Below are positions 8,237-17,805 of a stretch of 64,000 bases of DNA, piece after piece. Position 1 is the first letter of the stretch. Every line of letters starts with the position of its first letter. Under the pieces are notes generated by a model, which was not told where the DNA came from, ran no database searches, and saw only the letters and a list, made by a program, of their open reading frames with translations. The translations under genes and the position numbers were made by a program. The DNA comes from Oculatella sp. LEGE 06141 (GTDB lineage Bacteria > Cyanobacteriota > Cyanobacteriia > Elainellales > Elainellaceae), in contig NZ_JADEWO010000007.1 in assembly GCF_015207605.1 (NCBI RefSeq), forward strand, positions 1 through 64,000, written 5' to 3'.

Positions 8237-9112
8237 CTACTGGCAGGTGCTGGCCGGGGTACGTGTTCCGGTGTTGATGCGGCTCAGCGCACTGAGATTG
8301 AGCAGGGCACTATCGTATCGGCTGCGGTTCCCAACTCGTCGTCCCCGGCGTACCTGGAGGAAGCCAGATGGCCCCCATGCGGTGAACTGCTCTCCTGTAT
8401 TACGAACGGAGGAATCCTCGGAAAATGCCTGTCCAGTAACGGTGTTGCCGTTGAGCTGTCCAGTCAGGCAGATAGCTTCACCATCAACATAGGCAAAGGT
8501 ACCAACGACTCGATTTCCCTGCTTGCGGAACAGGAAGGTTGCGCCGCCACGGTTGAGCAGTTCTTCGTCGCTAACCACCGTTCCCGGTGCGATCGCGCCA
8601 TTCCAGTAGCGATACACGCCATCGGGCAAACTGGACACAGGCGGCGCAGAGACAGGCGGCGCAGAGACAGGGGGGACGGGCGTAGGAGCGATCGCCTGCT
8701 GACAGACCAGCACCTCGTTGACGGCAGCAAAGCCTGCTTCACTGGGATACCCCAACAATTCTGAGTAGTAGTCAGGATTTGCCAGCAACAGTTGACGGGC
8801 ATTCTCTACCCCTACGCCGTAAATGGTTAGGGTTCGTTGCGAGGCGATCGTGACGGGTTGCGAGCCACCCCCAACCGGAGAGGGAAACTGCTCGAAGGTA
8901 AAGGTGGTGTTGCCGCCAGATTCCGTAGCCGAAACGAAAGCTCGCATTCCCAGTGGGTTAGGGATGCCGGAGTTGGGGTTGTAGGCACACACACGGGTGG
9001 GGGCAGCCGTTGCGTCTTGGGCAACAGCAGAGGTAGCGGCCAAACTCAAGGCAAGGGGAGCAAGGAAAAGCGCTAATCGTTGATGGCTCATCATATCTAA
9101 CAGGTTATGCAT
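8237..9112 (-). CDS. Exported protein of unknown function with Pro-rich linker
   Basis: A signal peptide (hydrophobic LALFLAPLALSLAATSAVAQD, cleavage probably after AVA) precedes two globular parts joined by a linker of repeated APPVS units (near residues 150-160). The first part includes TFTFEQFPSPVGGG and a LANPDYYSELLGYP segment; the second resembles a lipocalin-like or beta-rich domain (DGVYRYWNGA, GATFLFRKQGNRVVGTF, CLTGQL) with paired cysteines. The three possible starts (9112, 9094, 9091) are not separated by a ribosome binding site; all keep the signal peptide. It converges on cysA with an 8-bp gap. The family is unknown to me. Confidence 0.7.
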   Translation of the reverse strand: MHNLLDMMSHQRLALFLAPLALSLAATSAVAQDATAAPTRVCAYNPNSGIPNPLGMRAFVSATESGGNTTFTFEQFPSPVGGGSQPVTIASQRTLTIYGVGVENARQLLLANPDYYSELLGYPSEAGFAAVNEVLVCQQAIAPTPVPPVSAPPVSAPPVSSLPDGVYRYWNGAIAPGTVVSDEELLNRGGATFLFRKQGNRVVGTFAYVDGEAICLTGQLNGNTVTGQAFSEDSSVRNTGEQFTAWGPSGFLQVRRGRRVGNRSRYDSALLNLSALSRINTGTRTPASTCQ

Positions 9113-9303
9113 ACGGCGGATACGCTATCACAGTTCCCTTCAAGCAAAGGAAATAGACACTGTAAATAATAGTGAACCCACGGAACCCGGTCAGGTCACG
9201 TTTTTTCTCACTAGAATAATTGAGTTATTCAGGCAGGCGGTGTATAAAGTTCTGGATGCGGATAGATAATAGCCCCTGTTAAAAATACCTTAGGTAACGC
9301 TCT

Positions 9304-10944
9304 ATGAACGGGTTGGGATTCTCTCGGAGAACAAGGCGATCGCTCTTCAAATTTGTGGGCGTGTTTGCTGCGTGTGTTGCGCTGATTGTCAGTTGTGCCA
9401 GACCACAGACCACCGCACCAACATCTTCTGCCAGTGCGGGCAGCAACCGCATCACCATAGGAACGACGCAAAAAGCAGAAACGCTTGACCCAGCAGATGC
9501 GTACACCATCTTTACTGGAATTTTGCTGTATAACCTGGGCGATCGCCTCTACACCTACGAACCCGGCACAACCGACCTGGTTCCCCAACTGGCTACCGAA
9601 ATGCCGACCGTGAGCGAGGATGGTTTAACGTACACGATTCCGCTACGGGAAGACGTGACGCTCCACGACGGTACACCGTTCAATGCAGAGGTGATGAAGT
9701 TTTCGATCGATCGCTTCATGACGAACGGCGGCGATCCGGCGTTTCTACTTTCCGATCAGGTTGATTCGGTAGAAGCGACTGGAGACTACGAGCTAACCAT
9801 CACGCTGAAATATGCGTTTGCTGCATTTCCGTCCCTGTTGAGCTTCTGGGGCGTGACTCCAGTTTCGCCCGAAGCCTATGAAATTGGTGAGGGTAACTTT
9901 AAGCCTGATTCGTTTATCGGTACGGGGCCGTATAAGTTAGCTTCTCTCAGTGCTGATGCGGTGCGTCTGGATGTCAACGAAGAGTACTGGGGTGAAAAAC
10001 CAGCCAACCAGGGTATTGATATTCAGATCTTTGCCAGCCCTGCCAACCTGTACAATACCTTCCGCACGGGCGGGCTGGATGTGGCCTATCAAACCCTAGA
10101 TCCAGAGCAAATTGCCAGTTTAGAGCGAGAAGCTGACAATGGCGGCTGGCAGGTGATTGAGGCCGGCACCACCGTGGTGAACTACATGTCGCTCAACCAG
10201 AAGATGGAGCCGACCAATGACCTGAACGTGCGAAAGGCGATCGCTGCCATGATCGATCGCAATTTGATGAACCAGCGAGTGTTCCAAGACCAGGCAGAAC
10301 CGCTGTACAGCATGTTGCCTACCAGTTTCGAGATCTCAAAGCCCGTCTTTAAGGAAGCCTATGGCGACGGCGACTTTGACAAAGCGAGAACCTTCCTGAC
10401 CGAAGCGGGGTACTCAGAATCGAATCCGTTATCCTTCGAAATCTGGTATCCATCGGCCTCAACCCAGCGGGGCATTGTAGCCAACACGCTCAAGGAATCG
10501 ATTGAGCAAGCGTTGCCCGGTCTGGTCACGGTTGAAGTTAACAGCACCGAACGCGCGACTCTATCTGAAAATATCGAAAAGGGAGCCTACCAAACGGTTT
10601 TGCTGAACTGGTACCCAGACTTCTTTGACCCAGACAACTTTATTCAGCCGTTCTTAAGCTGCGATCAGGGGTCATCCTCTGCTCTGTGCGAACAGGGCGC
10701 GAGCCAAAATAACGGCTCCTTCTATTACAGCGATCGCGCCAACGAACTAATCAAAAACGAGCGAGCCGAACAGGAACCTCAAGCCCGTGATGCTATCTTT
10801 ACTGAACTGCAAGACATACTGATTGAAGACGTTCCTTACATTCCGCTGTGGCAAAACAAAGATTATATCTTTGCCAAAGAAGGCGTGAACAACGTTGATA
10901 TTGAACCAACTCAGCAGTTTTTGCTCTGGCAGATTAGCAAGTAA
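9304..10944 (+). CDS. Peptide-type ABC transporter substrate-binding lipoprotein (SBP_bac_5)
   Basis: The 546-aa protein belongs to the family 5 extracellular solute-binding proteins (DppA/OppA/NikA type). A basic N-terminus, hydrophobic stretch and ALIVSC at residues ~26-31 look like a lipobox, so the mature protein would be lipid-anchored at the outer face of the inner membrane. Family landmarks are AETLDPADAY, YEPGTTDLVPQLATEMP, IPLREDVTLHDGTPFNAEVMKFS, FIGTGPYKL and LRKAIAAMIDR-like NVRKAIAAMIDRN. The DppB-type permease starts 3 bp after the stop, so the two form an operon. Ligand is probably a peptide, but other family members bind nickel, opines or sugars. Confidence 0.9.
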   Translation: MNGLGFSRRTRRSLFKFVGVFAACVALIVSCARPQTTAPTSSASAGSNRITIGTTQKAETLDPADAYTIFTGILLYNLGDRLYTYEPGTTDLVPQLATEMPTVSEDGLTYTIPLREDVTLHDGTPFNAEVMKFSIDRFMTNGGDPAFLLSDQVDSVEATGDYELTITLKYAFAAFPSLLSFWGVTPVSPEAYEIGEGNFKPDSFIGTGPYKLASLSADAVRLDVNEEYWGEKPANQGIDIQIFASPANLYNTFRTGGLDVAYQTLDPEQIASLEREADNGGWQVIEAGTTVVNYMSLNQKMEPTNDLNVRKAIAAMIDRNLMNQRVFQDQAEPLYSMLPTSFEISKPVFKEAYGDGDFDKARTFLTEAGYSESNPLSFEIWYPSASTQRGIVANTLKESIEQALPGLVTVEVNSTERATLSENIEKGAYQTVLLNWYPDFFDPDNFIQPFLSCDQGSSSALCEQGASQNNGSFYYSDRANELIKNERAEQEPQARDAIFTELQDILIEDVPYIPLWQNKDYIFAKEGVNNVDIEPTQQFLLWQISK

Positions 10945-10947
10945 CCT

Positions 10948-11973
10948 ATGTCGCGCTCTACCGCCCTCTTTTACTACGTCCTGTCGCGCCTGATGCTAGC
11001 GCCGCTGATGATTTGGACGCTGGTGACGCTGGTCTTTTTTCTATTACGAGCCACTCCCGGCGACCCGGTGGATGTGGTATTAGGGGGGCGGGCACCCGAA
11101 AGTGCCAAGGTTGCACTGAGGGCGCGGTTGGGGCTAGATGAGCCGCTGTGGGCGCAGTATTTCAATTACATTGGCGACCTGCTGCACCTCGATTTGGGCA
11201 CGTCTCTAACCAGCCAGGGGCAATCCGTTTGGCAAATTATTCAGCTTTACTTTCCGGCAACCGTAGAACTGACCGTCTTTAGCATGGTTGTGTCGGTGCT
11301 GGTTGGTGTCAGCATCGGGGCATTGGCGGCATCTAGACCCAACACGGCTCTGGATGCCGGGGGACGGCTGTTTGGCATTGTCACCTATGCGGTGCCAATG
11401 TACTGGTTTGGCATGATTTTGCAGCTCATTTTTGCGGTGGAGTTGCGGTGGTTTCCCATTGGTACCCGCTTTCCGTTGGCGATGGCTCCGCCGCAAGGCC
11501 CAACCGGGCTGTATGTGGTGGACAGTCTGCTGAGCATCAACCTGGTGCAGTTTTTCACCAGCTTGTATTATCTGACGCTGCCCAGCCTGACGTTGGGCAT
11601 TCTGCTAAGCGGCATTTTTGAACGGATTGTGCGGGTGAACCTGAAGCAAACCCTGAAAGCGGATTATGTGGAAGCTGCACGGGCCAGGGGCATCCCCGAA
11701 GTGCGGATTGTAGTAGCGCACGCGCTCAAGAATGCGCTGATTCCGGTTGTCACAGTTTTGGGACTGACGATCGCCTCTTTGCTGGGAGGAGCGGTTCTCA
11801 CAGAGGTGACGTTTTCCTGGCCTGGTTTGGCCAACCGTTTGTATGAAGCGATCGAATTCCGCGATTACCCAGTCGTGCAGGGCATTCTGGTCTTTTTTGC
11901 TGTAATTGTGGCGATCGCCAGCATTGCAATCGATATCCTCAATGCCTATATTGATCCGCGAATTCGATATTGA
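10948..11973 (+). CDS. DppB/OppB-type ABC transporter permease
   Basis: This 341-aa inner-membrane permease has the N-terminal segment followed by FFLLRATPGDPVD and RLGLDEPLWAQYFNYIGDLLHLDLG, which are hallmarks of DppB. The cytoplasmic coupling loop EAARARGIPEVRIVVAHALKNALIPV (EAA motif) contacts the ATPases, and the C-terminal TFSWPGLANRLYEAI with RDYPVVQG is typical. It is cotranscribed with the preceding binding protein. The usual second permease (DppC) and ATPases are missing downstream, so the transporter must be completed by genes elsewhere, as is common for cyanobacterial peptide transporters. Confidence 0.9.
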   Translation: MSRSTALFYYVLSRLMLAPLMIWTLVTLVFFLLRATPGDPVDVVLGGRAPESAKVALRARLGLDEPLWAQYFNYIGDLLHLDLGTSLTSQGQSVWQIIQLYFPATVELTVFSMVVSVLVGVSIGALAASRPNTALDAGGRLFGIVTYAVPMYWFGMILQLIFAVELRWFPIGTRFPLAMAPPQGPTGLYVVDSLLSINLVQFFTSLYYLTLPSLTLGILLSGIFERIVRVNLKQTLKADYVEAARARGIPEVRIVVAHALKNALIPVVTVLGLTIASLLGGAVLTEVTFSWPGLANRLYEAIEFRDYPVVQGILVFFAVIVAIASIAIDILNAYIDPRIRY

Positions 11974-12645
11974 CAGAACGTTGTTGCCTTTCCGTGGCTT
12001 GGCGATCGCAGCTTCAACGAACTTTAATACAGCGGCAACACGATGGCAATACAATAGTTTCAACATTTTCTGGATGCCAAAATGCCATTCGTGATGTATT
12101 ACCAGCGGCAGGCACCCCCGCTTTGCTGTGAATTTGCAACACAGTTTGTTAGGAAATCTTACGGTTGCGGTACGAGTTACGTCGTCAGGTTCATCTGTTC
12201 TTCACATTAGAGGCAGCCGTTTCTCTAGCCTGCATCCGACTTTCTCCTCTAAAAACGGGTCTATCAGGCTAACCGCTTTTGCCTCTTGGGAGCCTCCGCT
12301 TTCCCCGCCCGAACTCACTCTGACCCAGTAGCCTGTGTACTCTATAGCACAGGCACTGTCCATCTTTTTTCGCTAATAAACAATTAATTTTCTCCTGAAA
12401 GAGCCTCTGTTATTCGCTGTCAAACCTTTGCCAGACGAGGGTTTGATCTGTTGTAGTCTTTAAGCCGATGCATGGGACTACCCAGCCTGTGCGGATGAAA
12501 AAGTTTTTATGAATTAGCAAGATTGCTTGCGTGAATATACTCGATTTGATTCAGTATAGAAATTGTTCAGTAGGAACTTTTGTTTTGACGAAGACAAACG
12601 GTGTGGGATTGCCCATTCTGAAAAACACAAGGCTGGAGACAAAAA
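11974..12645. other. Intergenic region with structured elements
   Basis: This 672-bp spacer contains the nested inverted repeats listed at 12209-12370, and another dyad TCAAACC/GGTTTGA at 12420-12446. No protein-coding ORF is convincing. Base composition becomes AT-rich towards the aminotransferase gene. Confidence 0.5.
12209..12370 (+). ncRNA. Candidate structured RNA ending in a terminator-like hairpin
   Basis: Three nested or serial stems are visible. The outer stem is AGAGGCA (12209-12215) with TGCCTCT (12280-12286), the inner stem TAGCCTG (12226-12232) with CAGGCTA (12265-12271), and a 3' hairpin CAGT-A-GCCTGTG (12326-12337) with CACAGGC-ACTG (12348-12358), an 11-bp stem with one bulged A. 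Six T follow at 12365-12370 after a 6-nt spacer. The arrangement fits a small RNA of about 160 nt on the plus strand, or a leader of the aminotransferase gene 275 bp downstream. It does not match the riboswitch, 6S, tmRNA, SRP or RNase P patterns I know. Strand and ends are inference. Confidence 0.35.
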
Positions 12646-13947
12646 ATGATGTTGACTCTTGGACCCCAACCGAAGAACCGACTGTATACGAGTTTGAATA
12701 GTTATCTGCTGTTTTTGAGGTACGTATTAGGCGGGCGATTTCGGCACAGTAAAAAAGAGGTTGAGCAGTTTGAGCAAACACTTTGCACTCGTTTTGGAAC
12801 TGAATATGCCGTTTGTGTCTACCAATGCCGACTTGGAATTTACCTTGCGCTTAAGGCGTTAATCAAGCCTGGACAAGATGTAATTTTGTCCCCCTATACC
12901 ATTGTTGATGTGGTCAACATGGTGATTTTTGCCGGAGGGCGGCCTGTATTTGCTGACGTTGATCGGGAAACCTGCAACATTACTGTTGTGGAAGTGGAAC
13001 GCTTGATTAGCGAAAACACAGGCGCGGTTCTAATTACTCATTTGCACGGGCTGGCTGCTGAAGCGCACCGAATTAAGGAGATTTGCGATCGCTTCAATGT
13101 TCCATTGGTTGAAGATTGTGCCCAGGCTTTTGGTGTTCAAGAGCAAGGAAACGCAGTGGGCAGCATTGGTGATGTTGGGGTCTTCAGCTTCGAGATGCAT
13201 AAAAACATACCTACATGGCTTGGAGGCGTTATCATCTCCAATCGCAAAGATGTAATCGAGCAAGTTCGTCATGAGTTAAACGGGTTCTCGCATCCCCCCC
13301 TGCGCGGTATCACCAAGAAGCTCAAGTCAGGGTTGTTACATGACATTACCAATGCTCCCATTCTGTTTCCGTTGTTGACTTACAGGATCATTCGATTGAG
13401 CTACCTGAAGGACGTTAAGTTCATTAACAAAAAAGTTCAAAGGAAGCCGCAGGAAAGTAAACCAGCTACCGAACTTCCCGATGTATACAAATCCTGGTAT
13501 ACCCCTTTTCAAGCTCGCCTTGGTCTTTCACAACTCAAAAAGGTCGATCCGGATATCAAGGTCAGGATTGAAAATGGTCTGCTTTACCATGAAGGTCTTA
13601 AAGATGTTGATGGGTTAATTCTGCCGCCTGCACGAACCGATGGCTCGCACACTTACCTTTGGTTTCCAGTCCAATATGCCAAACGGGACGAACTTCTTCG
13701 GTTTATGTATGAAAGCGGGCGAGATATAGCATCTGGGCATTTTACAAGTACCTCTGATGCCGCCCGATTCAAGGACTTTTATCGCGATTGCCCCAACTCA
13801 AGAAACGTAGCGAAGACATTACTTTATCTACCAACCTATCCTGGCTATTCTCGTCGCGAGATTGAGAAGAACATTCAGGTCATCCGGCAATATTTTGCTT
13901 CCCAGGTGCAGCCCGCTACAAAACAGGAAGCTGGAGTCAATATTTAA
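12646..13947 (+). CDS. DegT/DnrJ/EryC1/StrS family PLP-dependent aminotransferase
   Basis: The 433-aa protein has the fold-type I sugar-aminotransferase landmarks. These are YTIVDVVNMVIFAGGRPVFADVD, HLHGLAAEAHRIKEICDRFNVPLVEDCAQAFG (Asp binds the PLP pyridine nitrogen) and the segment SFEMHKN with the likely Schiff-base lysine K186. The family makes amino-sugars for polysaccharides and secondary metabolites, or related keto-acid transaminations. The C-terminal half has an extra segment (about 230-275) rich in Lys. The gene is more AT-rich than its neighbours by eye and is followed, after 445 bp, by a GMC oxidoreductase. The two may act together, but that is inference. Specific product unknown. 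Confidence 0.82.
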   Translation: MMLTLGPQPKNRLYTSLNSYLLFLRYVLGGRFRHSKKEVEQFEQTLCTRFGTEYAVCVYQCRLGIYLALKALIKPGQDVILSPYTIVDVVNMVIFAGGRPVFADVDRETCNITVVEVERLISENTGAVLITHLHGLAAEAHRIKEICDRFNVPLVEDCAQAFGVQEQGNAVGSIGDVGVFSFEMHKNIPTWLGGVIISNRKDVIEQVRHELNGFSHPPLRGITKKLKSGLLHDITNAPILFPLLTYRIIRLSYLKDVKFINKKVQRKPQESKPATELPDVYKSWYTPFQARLGLSQLKKVDPDIKVRIENGLLYHEGLKDVDGLILPPARTDGSHTYLWFPVQYAKRDELLRFMYESGRDIASGHFTSTSDAARFKDFYRDCPNSRNVAKTLLYLPTYPGYSRREIEKNIQVIRQYFASQVQPATKQEAGVNI

Positions 13948-14392
13948 AGCATTTGCACATGGTCTGAGAAGTACCTTGGGCAGACAACCCAACGAAGAGA
14001 TGGGTATCTCAGACACTAGATTTTTAGCAAAAGAATCAGGGTTTTTGCCATTCGAGTGGCCTCTGAAAGCAGCCTTAATGCAAGCGTTGCTTTAAAGGGG
14101 CTGATTGTAACTTGAACTATTCCCTCTCCATTCTTTAGTTCTGGGCTGCGACGCGAGTTTTCGACCTGGCGCTGACGCTCAACGCCCAAACTTGGGGAAC
14201 GAATGCAGAACGTTTGTTACTTTTCAGACAACCTCTGAGCGGAGAACTGTAGGGGTTGCATTCGATATGCAGCCTCCATTGAGCGTGTAGCAGTGAACTG
14301 AATGGATTGATGTTGAAGTGGCATTGCCTCATCAACATTCGGTAAGGCTATTTATGCTCCTTCTCCGGCAACCCTAATTCTGGAGCTAACCG
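13948..14392. other. Intergenic region, nothing recognised
   Basis: This 445-bp spacer separates the aminotransferase from the GMC oxidoreductase. Short ORFs on both strands look random. No clear terminator or promoter was identified. Confidence 0.4.
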
Positions 14393-15988
14393 ATGATTAT
14401 AGATGCTCGTACTATATCTAGTGGTGAAACGATTGAATGTGATGTTTGCATTGTTGGAGCTGGGCCGGCTGGAATTACAATTGCCCATGAACTCTGCAAC
14501 CAGGGCTTGAACATCTTGCTTTTAGAAAGTGGTGGAATTAAGTATGAAAAGAATCTTGAACAGTTAAATCATGGAGAAGTTAATCTCAGTGTTCATACGC
14601 CATTAGAACAATATCGGCGCAGGCAGATTGGTGGAGCAACGACGTTTTGGGGAGGGCGATGTGTGCCCTTTGATGAATCAGATTTTGAGGTGAGGCCGCA
14701 CGTTCCCCACAGTGGATGGCCCATTACCAAAACTGAATTAAACCCGTATTACCAGCGTGCCCATACCTATTGCGAGATCGGCCAGTATGAATATGCTGCT
14801 GAGAAAGCGCTATCGGAATCTGGCCGCCGCAAGATGATATCCGGATTTGAATCAGCGGATGTTTCGATTGAACATCTTTATCTGTTTAGTCCACCGACAG
14901 ATTTTGGCAGGAAGTATTTAGATTCATTGAAGCGATCGCAGAATGTGAACGTTTTTATTTATGCAACCTGCCTCAAAATCATCACTAATTCAGCAGGAAC
15001 CAGGGTGGATTACTTACAGGTTGCTTCTATGCAGAAAAATGAGTTTCTTGTTTCTGCCAGGCAATTTATTTTGGCGGCTGGAGGCTTAGAGGTAACTCGG
15101 CTGCTTCTCGTGTCGAACGATGTTTATGCAAACGGCATTGGTAATCAGCACGATTTACTTGGGCGGTTTTACATGGGGCACATCAATCACTTGTTTGATG
15201 TAAAATTCAAGTCTCCTGAAAAGGTTATGTGGGATTACGAAAAAACACCCGACGGGGTATATTGTCAGCGGCAAATTGCGATCGCCGAAAACAAGCGTCA
15301 GCAGTACGGATTGCTGAACCAAAGAGTGTTTATGGAACGTCCTAAAATTAGCGATCCAAGCCACAGAAGCAGCATTCTTTCCGCAACGTATCTGTTAAAA
15401 GGAGTGCTCAATCAACAAAAAAAATATAGGTATCCTTCACAGCATGTCCGGAATATACTGTTTGATTTCGACACTATTCTGAAGTTTTCTCATAAGTGGA
15501 TGACCAAGAGAATTTTGAGCGATCGCAAGCTACCCTCGGTAGTCGCTAAAAGTGCGTCAGGTATCTACACCTTTCGGGTTGATAGCGAGCAGGTTCCTAA
15601 TCCAGAGAGCCGGGTGAGCTTAAGTCGAAATAAAGATGCTTTTGGAATCAACCAGCTCAAGGTCGATTGGCGGTGTACCGAGCTAGACGTTAACAGCATT
15701 AGCAAATCGGTTTTTTTGATTGGTGAGGCATTCGCTAAAGCGGGTGTGGGCGAACTCCAGTCATTACCCACGATTTTCCCATCGGCACAGGGTGGTCATC
15801 ATCTTGGCACAACCCGCATGTCTGAAACCCCGCAAACAGGTGTGGTTGATGTGAATGGTCGGGTGCATGGCTTAAGCAATTTATACATTGCTAGTAGCTC
15901 TGTGTTTGCAACAGCTAGTTACGCGAACCCAACATTAACAGTGGTTGCCTTAGCAATTCGGCTAGCTGACTATCTCAAAAAGTTGTGA
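14393..15988 (+). CDS. GMC-family FAD-dependent oxidoreductase
   Basis: The 531-aa protein has an N-terminal dinucleotide fold (DVCIVGAGPAGITIAHEL, about residues 19-36, and LLLESGG), followed by the GMC signature region RRQIGGATTFWGGRC and, near the end, GMC_oxred_C with GGHHLGTTRMS, GVVDVNGRVHGLSNLYIASSSVF and NPTLTVVALAIRLAD. Family members oxidise alcohols, sugars or sterols with FAD; the catalytic His is probably in GGHHLGT. There is no signal peptide. A terminator follows at 16076. The gene is AT-rich compared with the flanking genes. Substrate unknown; association with the upstream aminotransferase would suit sugar or polyol modification. Confidence 0.85.
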   Translation: MIIDARTISSGETIECDVCIVGAGPAGITIAHELCNQGLNILLLESGGIKYEKNLEQLNHGEVNLSVHTPLEQYRRRQIGGATTFWGGRCVPFDESDFEVRPHVPHSGWPITKTELNPYYQRAHTYCEIGQYEYAAEKALSESGRRKMISGFESADVSIEHLYLFSPPTDFGRKYLDSLKRSQNVNVFIYATCLKIITNSAGTRVDYLQVASMQKNEFLVSARQFILAAGGLEVTRLLLVSNDVYANGIGNQHDLLGRFYMGHINHLFDVKFKSPEKVMWDYEKTPDGVYCQRQIAIAENKRQQYGLLNQRVFMERPKISDPSHRSSILSATYLLKGVLNQQKKYRYPSQHVRNILFDFDTILKFSHKWMTKRILSDRKLPSVVAKSASGIYTFRVDSEQVPNPESRVSLSRNKDAFGINQLKVDWRCTELDVNSISKSVFLIGEAFAKAGVGELQSLPTIFPSAQGGHHLGTTRMSETPQTGVVDVNGRVHGLSNLYIASSSVFATASYANPTLTVVALAIRLADYLKKL

Positions 15989-16323
15989 GCAGCAGGCGAC
16001 TCAGAGGGAGCAGTAGCCCTGGATGTTTTTTTAAGGGTAGATAACTGTGCTGGATACGCCCCTTAAGCCCTCAGAGGCGGTTTCAAACGTGCTGGTTGCC
16101 ACTCGAACCGCCCCTTTTTCTGGCTTGCCGCAGGCGCAAGCCCCCGACGCTGATGCGTAGGGAGTAGGTCACCCCAGAGAACTAATAAGGGAGTTAGCCT
16201 CCTTCAAGCTTGCTAGAGAAATATTAATAGATGTCATCGGGGATACTGGCGATCGCAACCACAGCGTTAAAATGGCGGTAAACCAGGATTTCAAGCGTTT
16301 TCAGTAAAACGTTATTTAAAGCT
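15989..16323. other. Intergenic region with two hairpins
   Basis: Contains the terminator at 16076-16119 and, just behind it, a second perfect stem GGCTTGC/GCAAGCC (16122-16128 with 16136-16142, 7-nt loop) without a T-run. The rest, up to the aminotransferase start, should hold its promoter. Confidence 0.5.
16076..16119 (+). terminator. Terminator after the GMC oxidoreductase
   Basis: GGCGGTT (16076-16082) pairs with AACCGCC (16106-16112), loop 23 nt, then CC and five T. Confidence 0.6.
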
Positions 16324-17664
16324 ATGGTACAAGAGCTTACTCCTTCCACAACCGCCATCCAATCCGATCTCGAAGCGTTTTGGATGCCGTTCACAGCCAA
16401 TCGGCAATTTAAATCGAAGCCGCGCCTCTTTGTCTCTGCCAAAGACATGCACTACACCACAGACGATGGGCGGCATGTTCTGGACGGAACGGCAGGATTA
16501 TGGTGTGTCAATGCAGGGCACTGCCGTCCCAAAATTGCAGAAGCGATTCAAAAACAGGCCGCAACCCTCGACTTTGCGCCGACGTTTCAGATGGGGCATC
16601 CCGGAGCGTTTCAACTGGCCGATCGCCTCGCAAAAATGCTGCCCAGCGGCCTGGATCATGTGTTCTTTGCCAACTCTGGCTCAGAAGCGGTTGATTCTGC
16701 ACTGAAGATTGCGATCGCCTATCACCGCGTCTGCGGGCAAGGCTCCCGGCAACGGCTAATTGGACGAGAGCGTGGGTACCACGGTGTTGGCTTTGGCGGT
16801 ATTTCCGTCGGTGGTATTGGCCCCAACCGTAAGTTTTTTGGCAGTTTGCTCAACGGAGTAGACCATCTTCCCCATACGCATAACCTGGAACACAACGCTT
16901 TCAGCCGTCAGCAACCGGAGTGGGGTGCCCATTTAGCAGATGAACTAGAACGCATTGTGGCACTGCATGATGCATCCAACATTGCCGCTGTCATTGTGGA
17001 ACCTGTGGCTGGCTCTACGGGCGTTTTGGTTCCACCCAAAGGCTATTTAGAACGGTTGCGAGAAATCTGCACTAAACACGGTATCTTGTTAATTTTTGAT
17101 GAGGTCATCACCGGATTTGGGCGACTTGGCACACCCTTTGCCGCAGACTATTTTGGCGTAGTGCCCGATATGATTACTGTGGCAAAAGGCATCACCAATG
17201 GCACGATTCCAATGGGTGCAGTACTGGTGCGAAAAGAAATCTACGAAGCCTTTATGCACGGCCCGGTAAACGCGATCGAGTTTGCCCACGGATATACCTA
17301 TTCTGGTCATCCAATGGCCTGTGCTGCCGCAATGGCGACGCTTGATGTTTACGAGGAAGAAGGGCTGTTTCAGCGAGTGAATGACCTGGCACCCTATTGG
17401 GAAGAGGCGGTTCACGCCTTGCGCGGCTTGCCCCACGTCATTGATACGCGCAATTTGGGATTGGTTGCTGGAATTGAACTAGAGCCGATCGCCGGACAAC
17501 CTGGCGCGCGTGCCTTTGACTGTTTTCTGCGGTGCTATGAAAAAGGTCTGTTGATTCGCACCACTGGGGATATCATCGCTCTGTCACCCCCTTTAATTAT
17601 TGAGAAGAGCCATATCGATCAACTCTTTGAATTATTGACAGGGGTGTTGAAAGAGTTGCCGTAA
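16324..17664 (+). CDS. Class III omega-amino acid:pyruvate aminotransferase
   Basis: The 446-aa PLP enzyme transfers the terminal amino group of beta-alanine or a similar omega-amino acid to pyruvate. Landmarks are FWMPFTANRQFK, DGRHVLDGTAGLWCVNAGH (typical of beta-alanine:pyruvate aminotransferases), FFANSGSEAVDSALKIA, RGYHGVGFGGISVGG, LIFDEVITGFGRLG (the Asp contacts the PLP nitrogen) and ITVAKGITNG with Schiff-base lysine K288. Length is normal. It stands alone, and a strong 14-bp hairpin follows. A role in beta-alanine or polyamine breakdown is likely; exact substrate is not deducible. Confidence 0.9.
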   Translation: MVQELTPSTTAIQSDLEAFWMPFTANRQFKSKPRLFVSAKDMHYTTDDGRHVLDGTAGLWCVNAGHCRPKIAEAIQKQAATLDFAPTFQMGHPGAFQLADRLAKMLPSGLDHVFFANSGSEAVDSALKIAIAYHRVCGQGSRQRLIGRERGYHGVGFGGISVGGIGPNRKFFGSLLNGVDHLPHTHNLEHNAFSRQQPEWGAHLADELERIVALHDASNIAAVIVEPVAGSTGVLVPPKGYLERLREICTKHGILLIFDEVITGFGRLGTPFAADYFGVVPDMITVAKGITNGTIPMGAVLVRKEIYEAFMHGPVNAIEFAHGYTYSGHPMACAAAMATLDVYEEEGLFQRVNDLAPYWEEAVHALRGLPHVIDTRNLGLVAGIELEPIAGQPGARAFDCFLRCYEKGLLIRTTGDIIALSPPLIIEKSHIDQLFELLTGVLKELP

Positions 17665-17705
17665 TAGTTGCTGTAATGGCAGTTTGCAGTTCTTACCGCT
17701 GATAA

Positions 17706-17743
17706 CAAACGCTGGCAAGCGGTTTCACACTTGCCAGCGTTTG
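17706..17743 (+). terminator. Strong stem-loop after the aminotransferase
   Basis: A perfect 14-bp stem, left arm 17706-17719 and right arm 17730-17743 (CTTGCCAGCGTTTG), with a 10-nt loop. There is no T-run, so it could act as an mRNA 3'-end stabiliser as well as a terminator. It lies between convergent genes. Confidence 0.6.
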
Positions 17744-17805
17744 CGTTGTATGGATAAGAGCATTGAAAACGAGGCTATCTAGATAGACAGGCGATCGCGC
17801 AACCT

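Noticed and set aside
12128-12331. 67-aa ORF on the plus strand
   Set aside because: It overlaps the hairpin-rich element and its composition (Ser/Pro-rich, no ribosome binding site) is not convincing.
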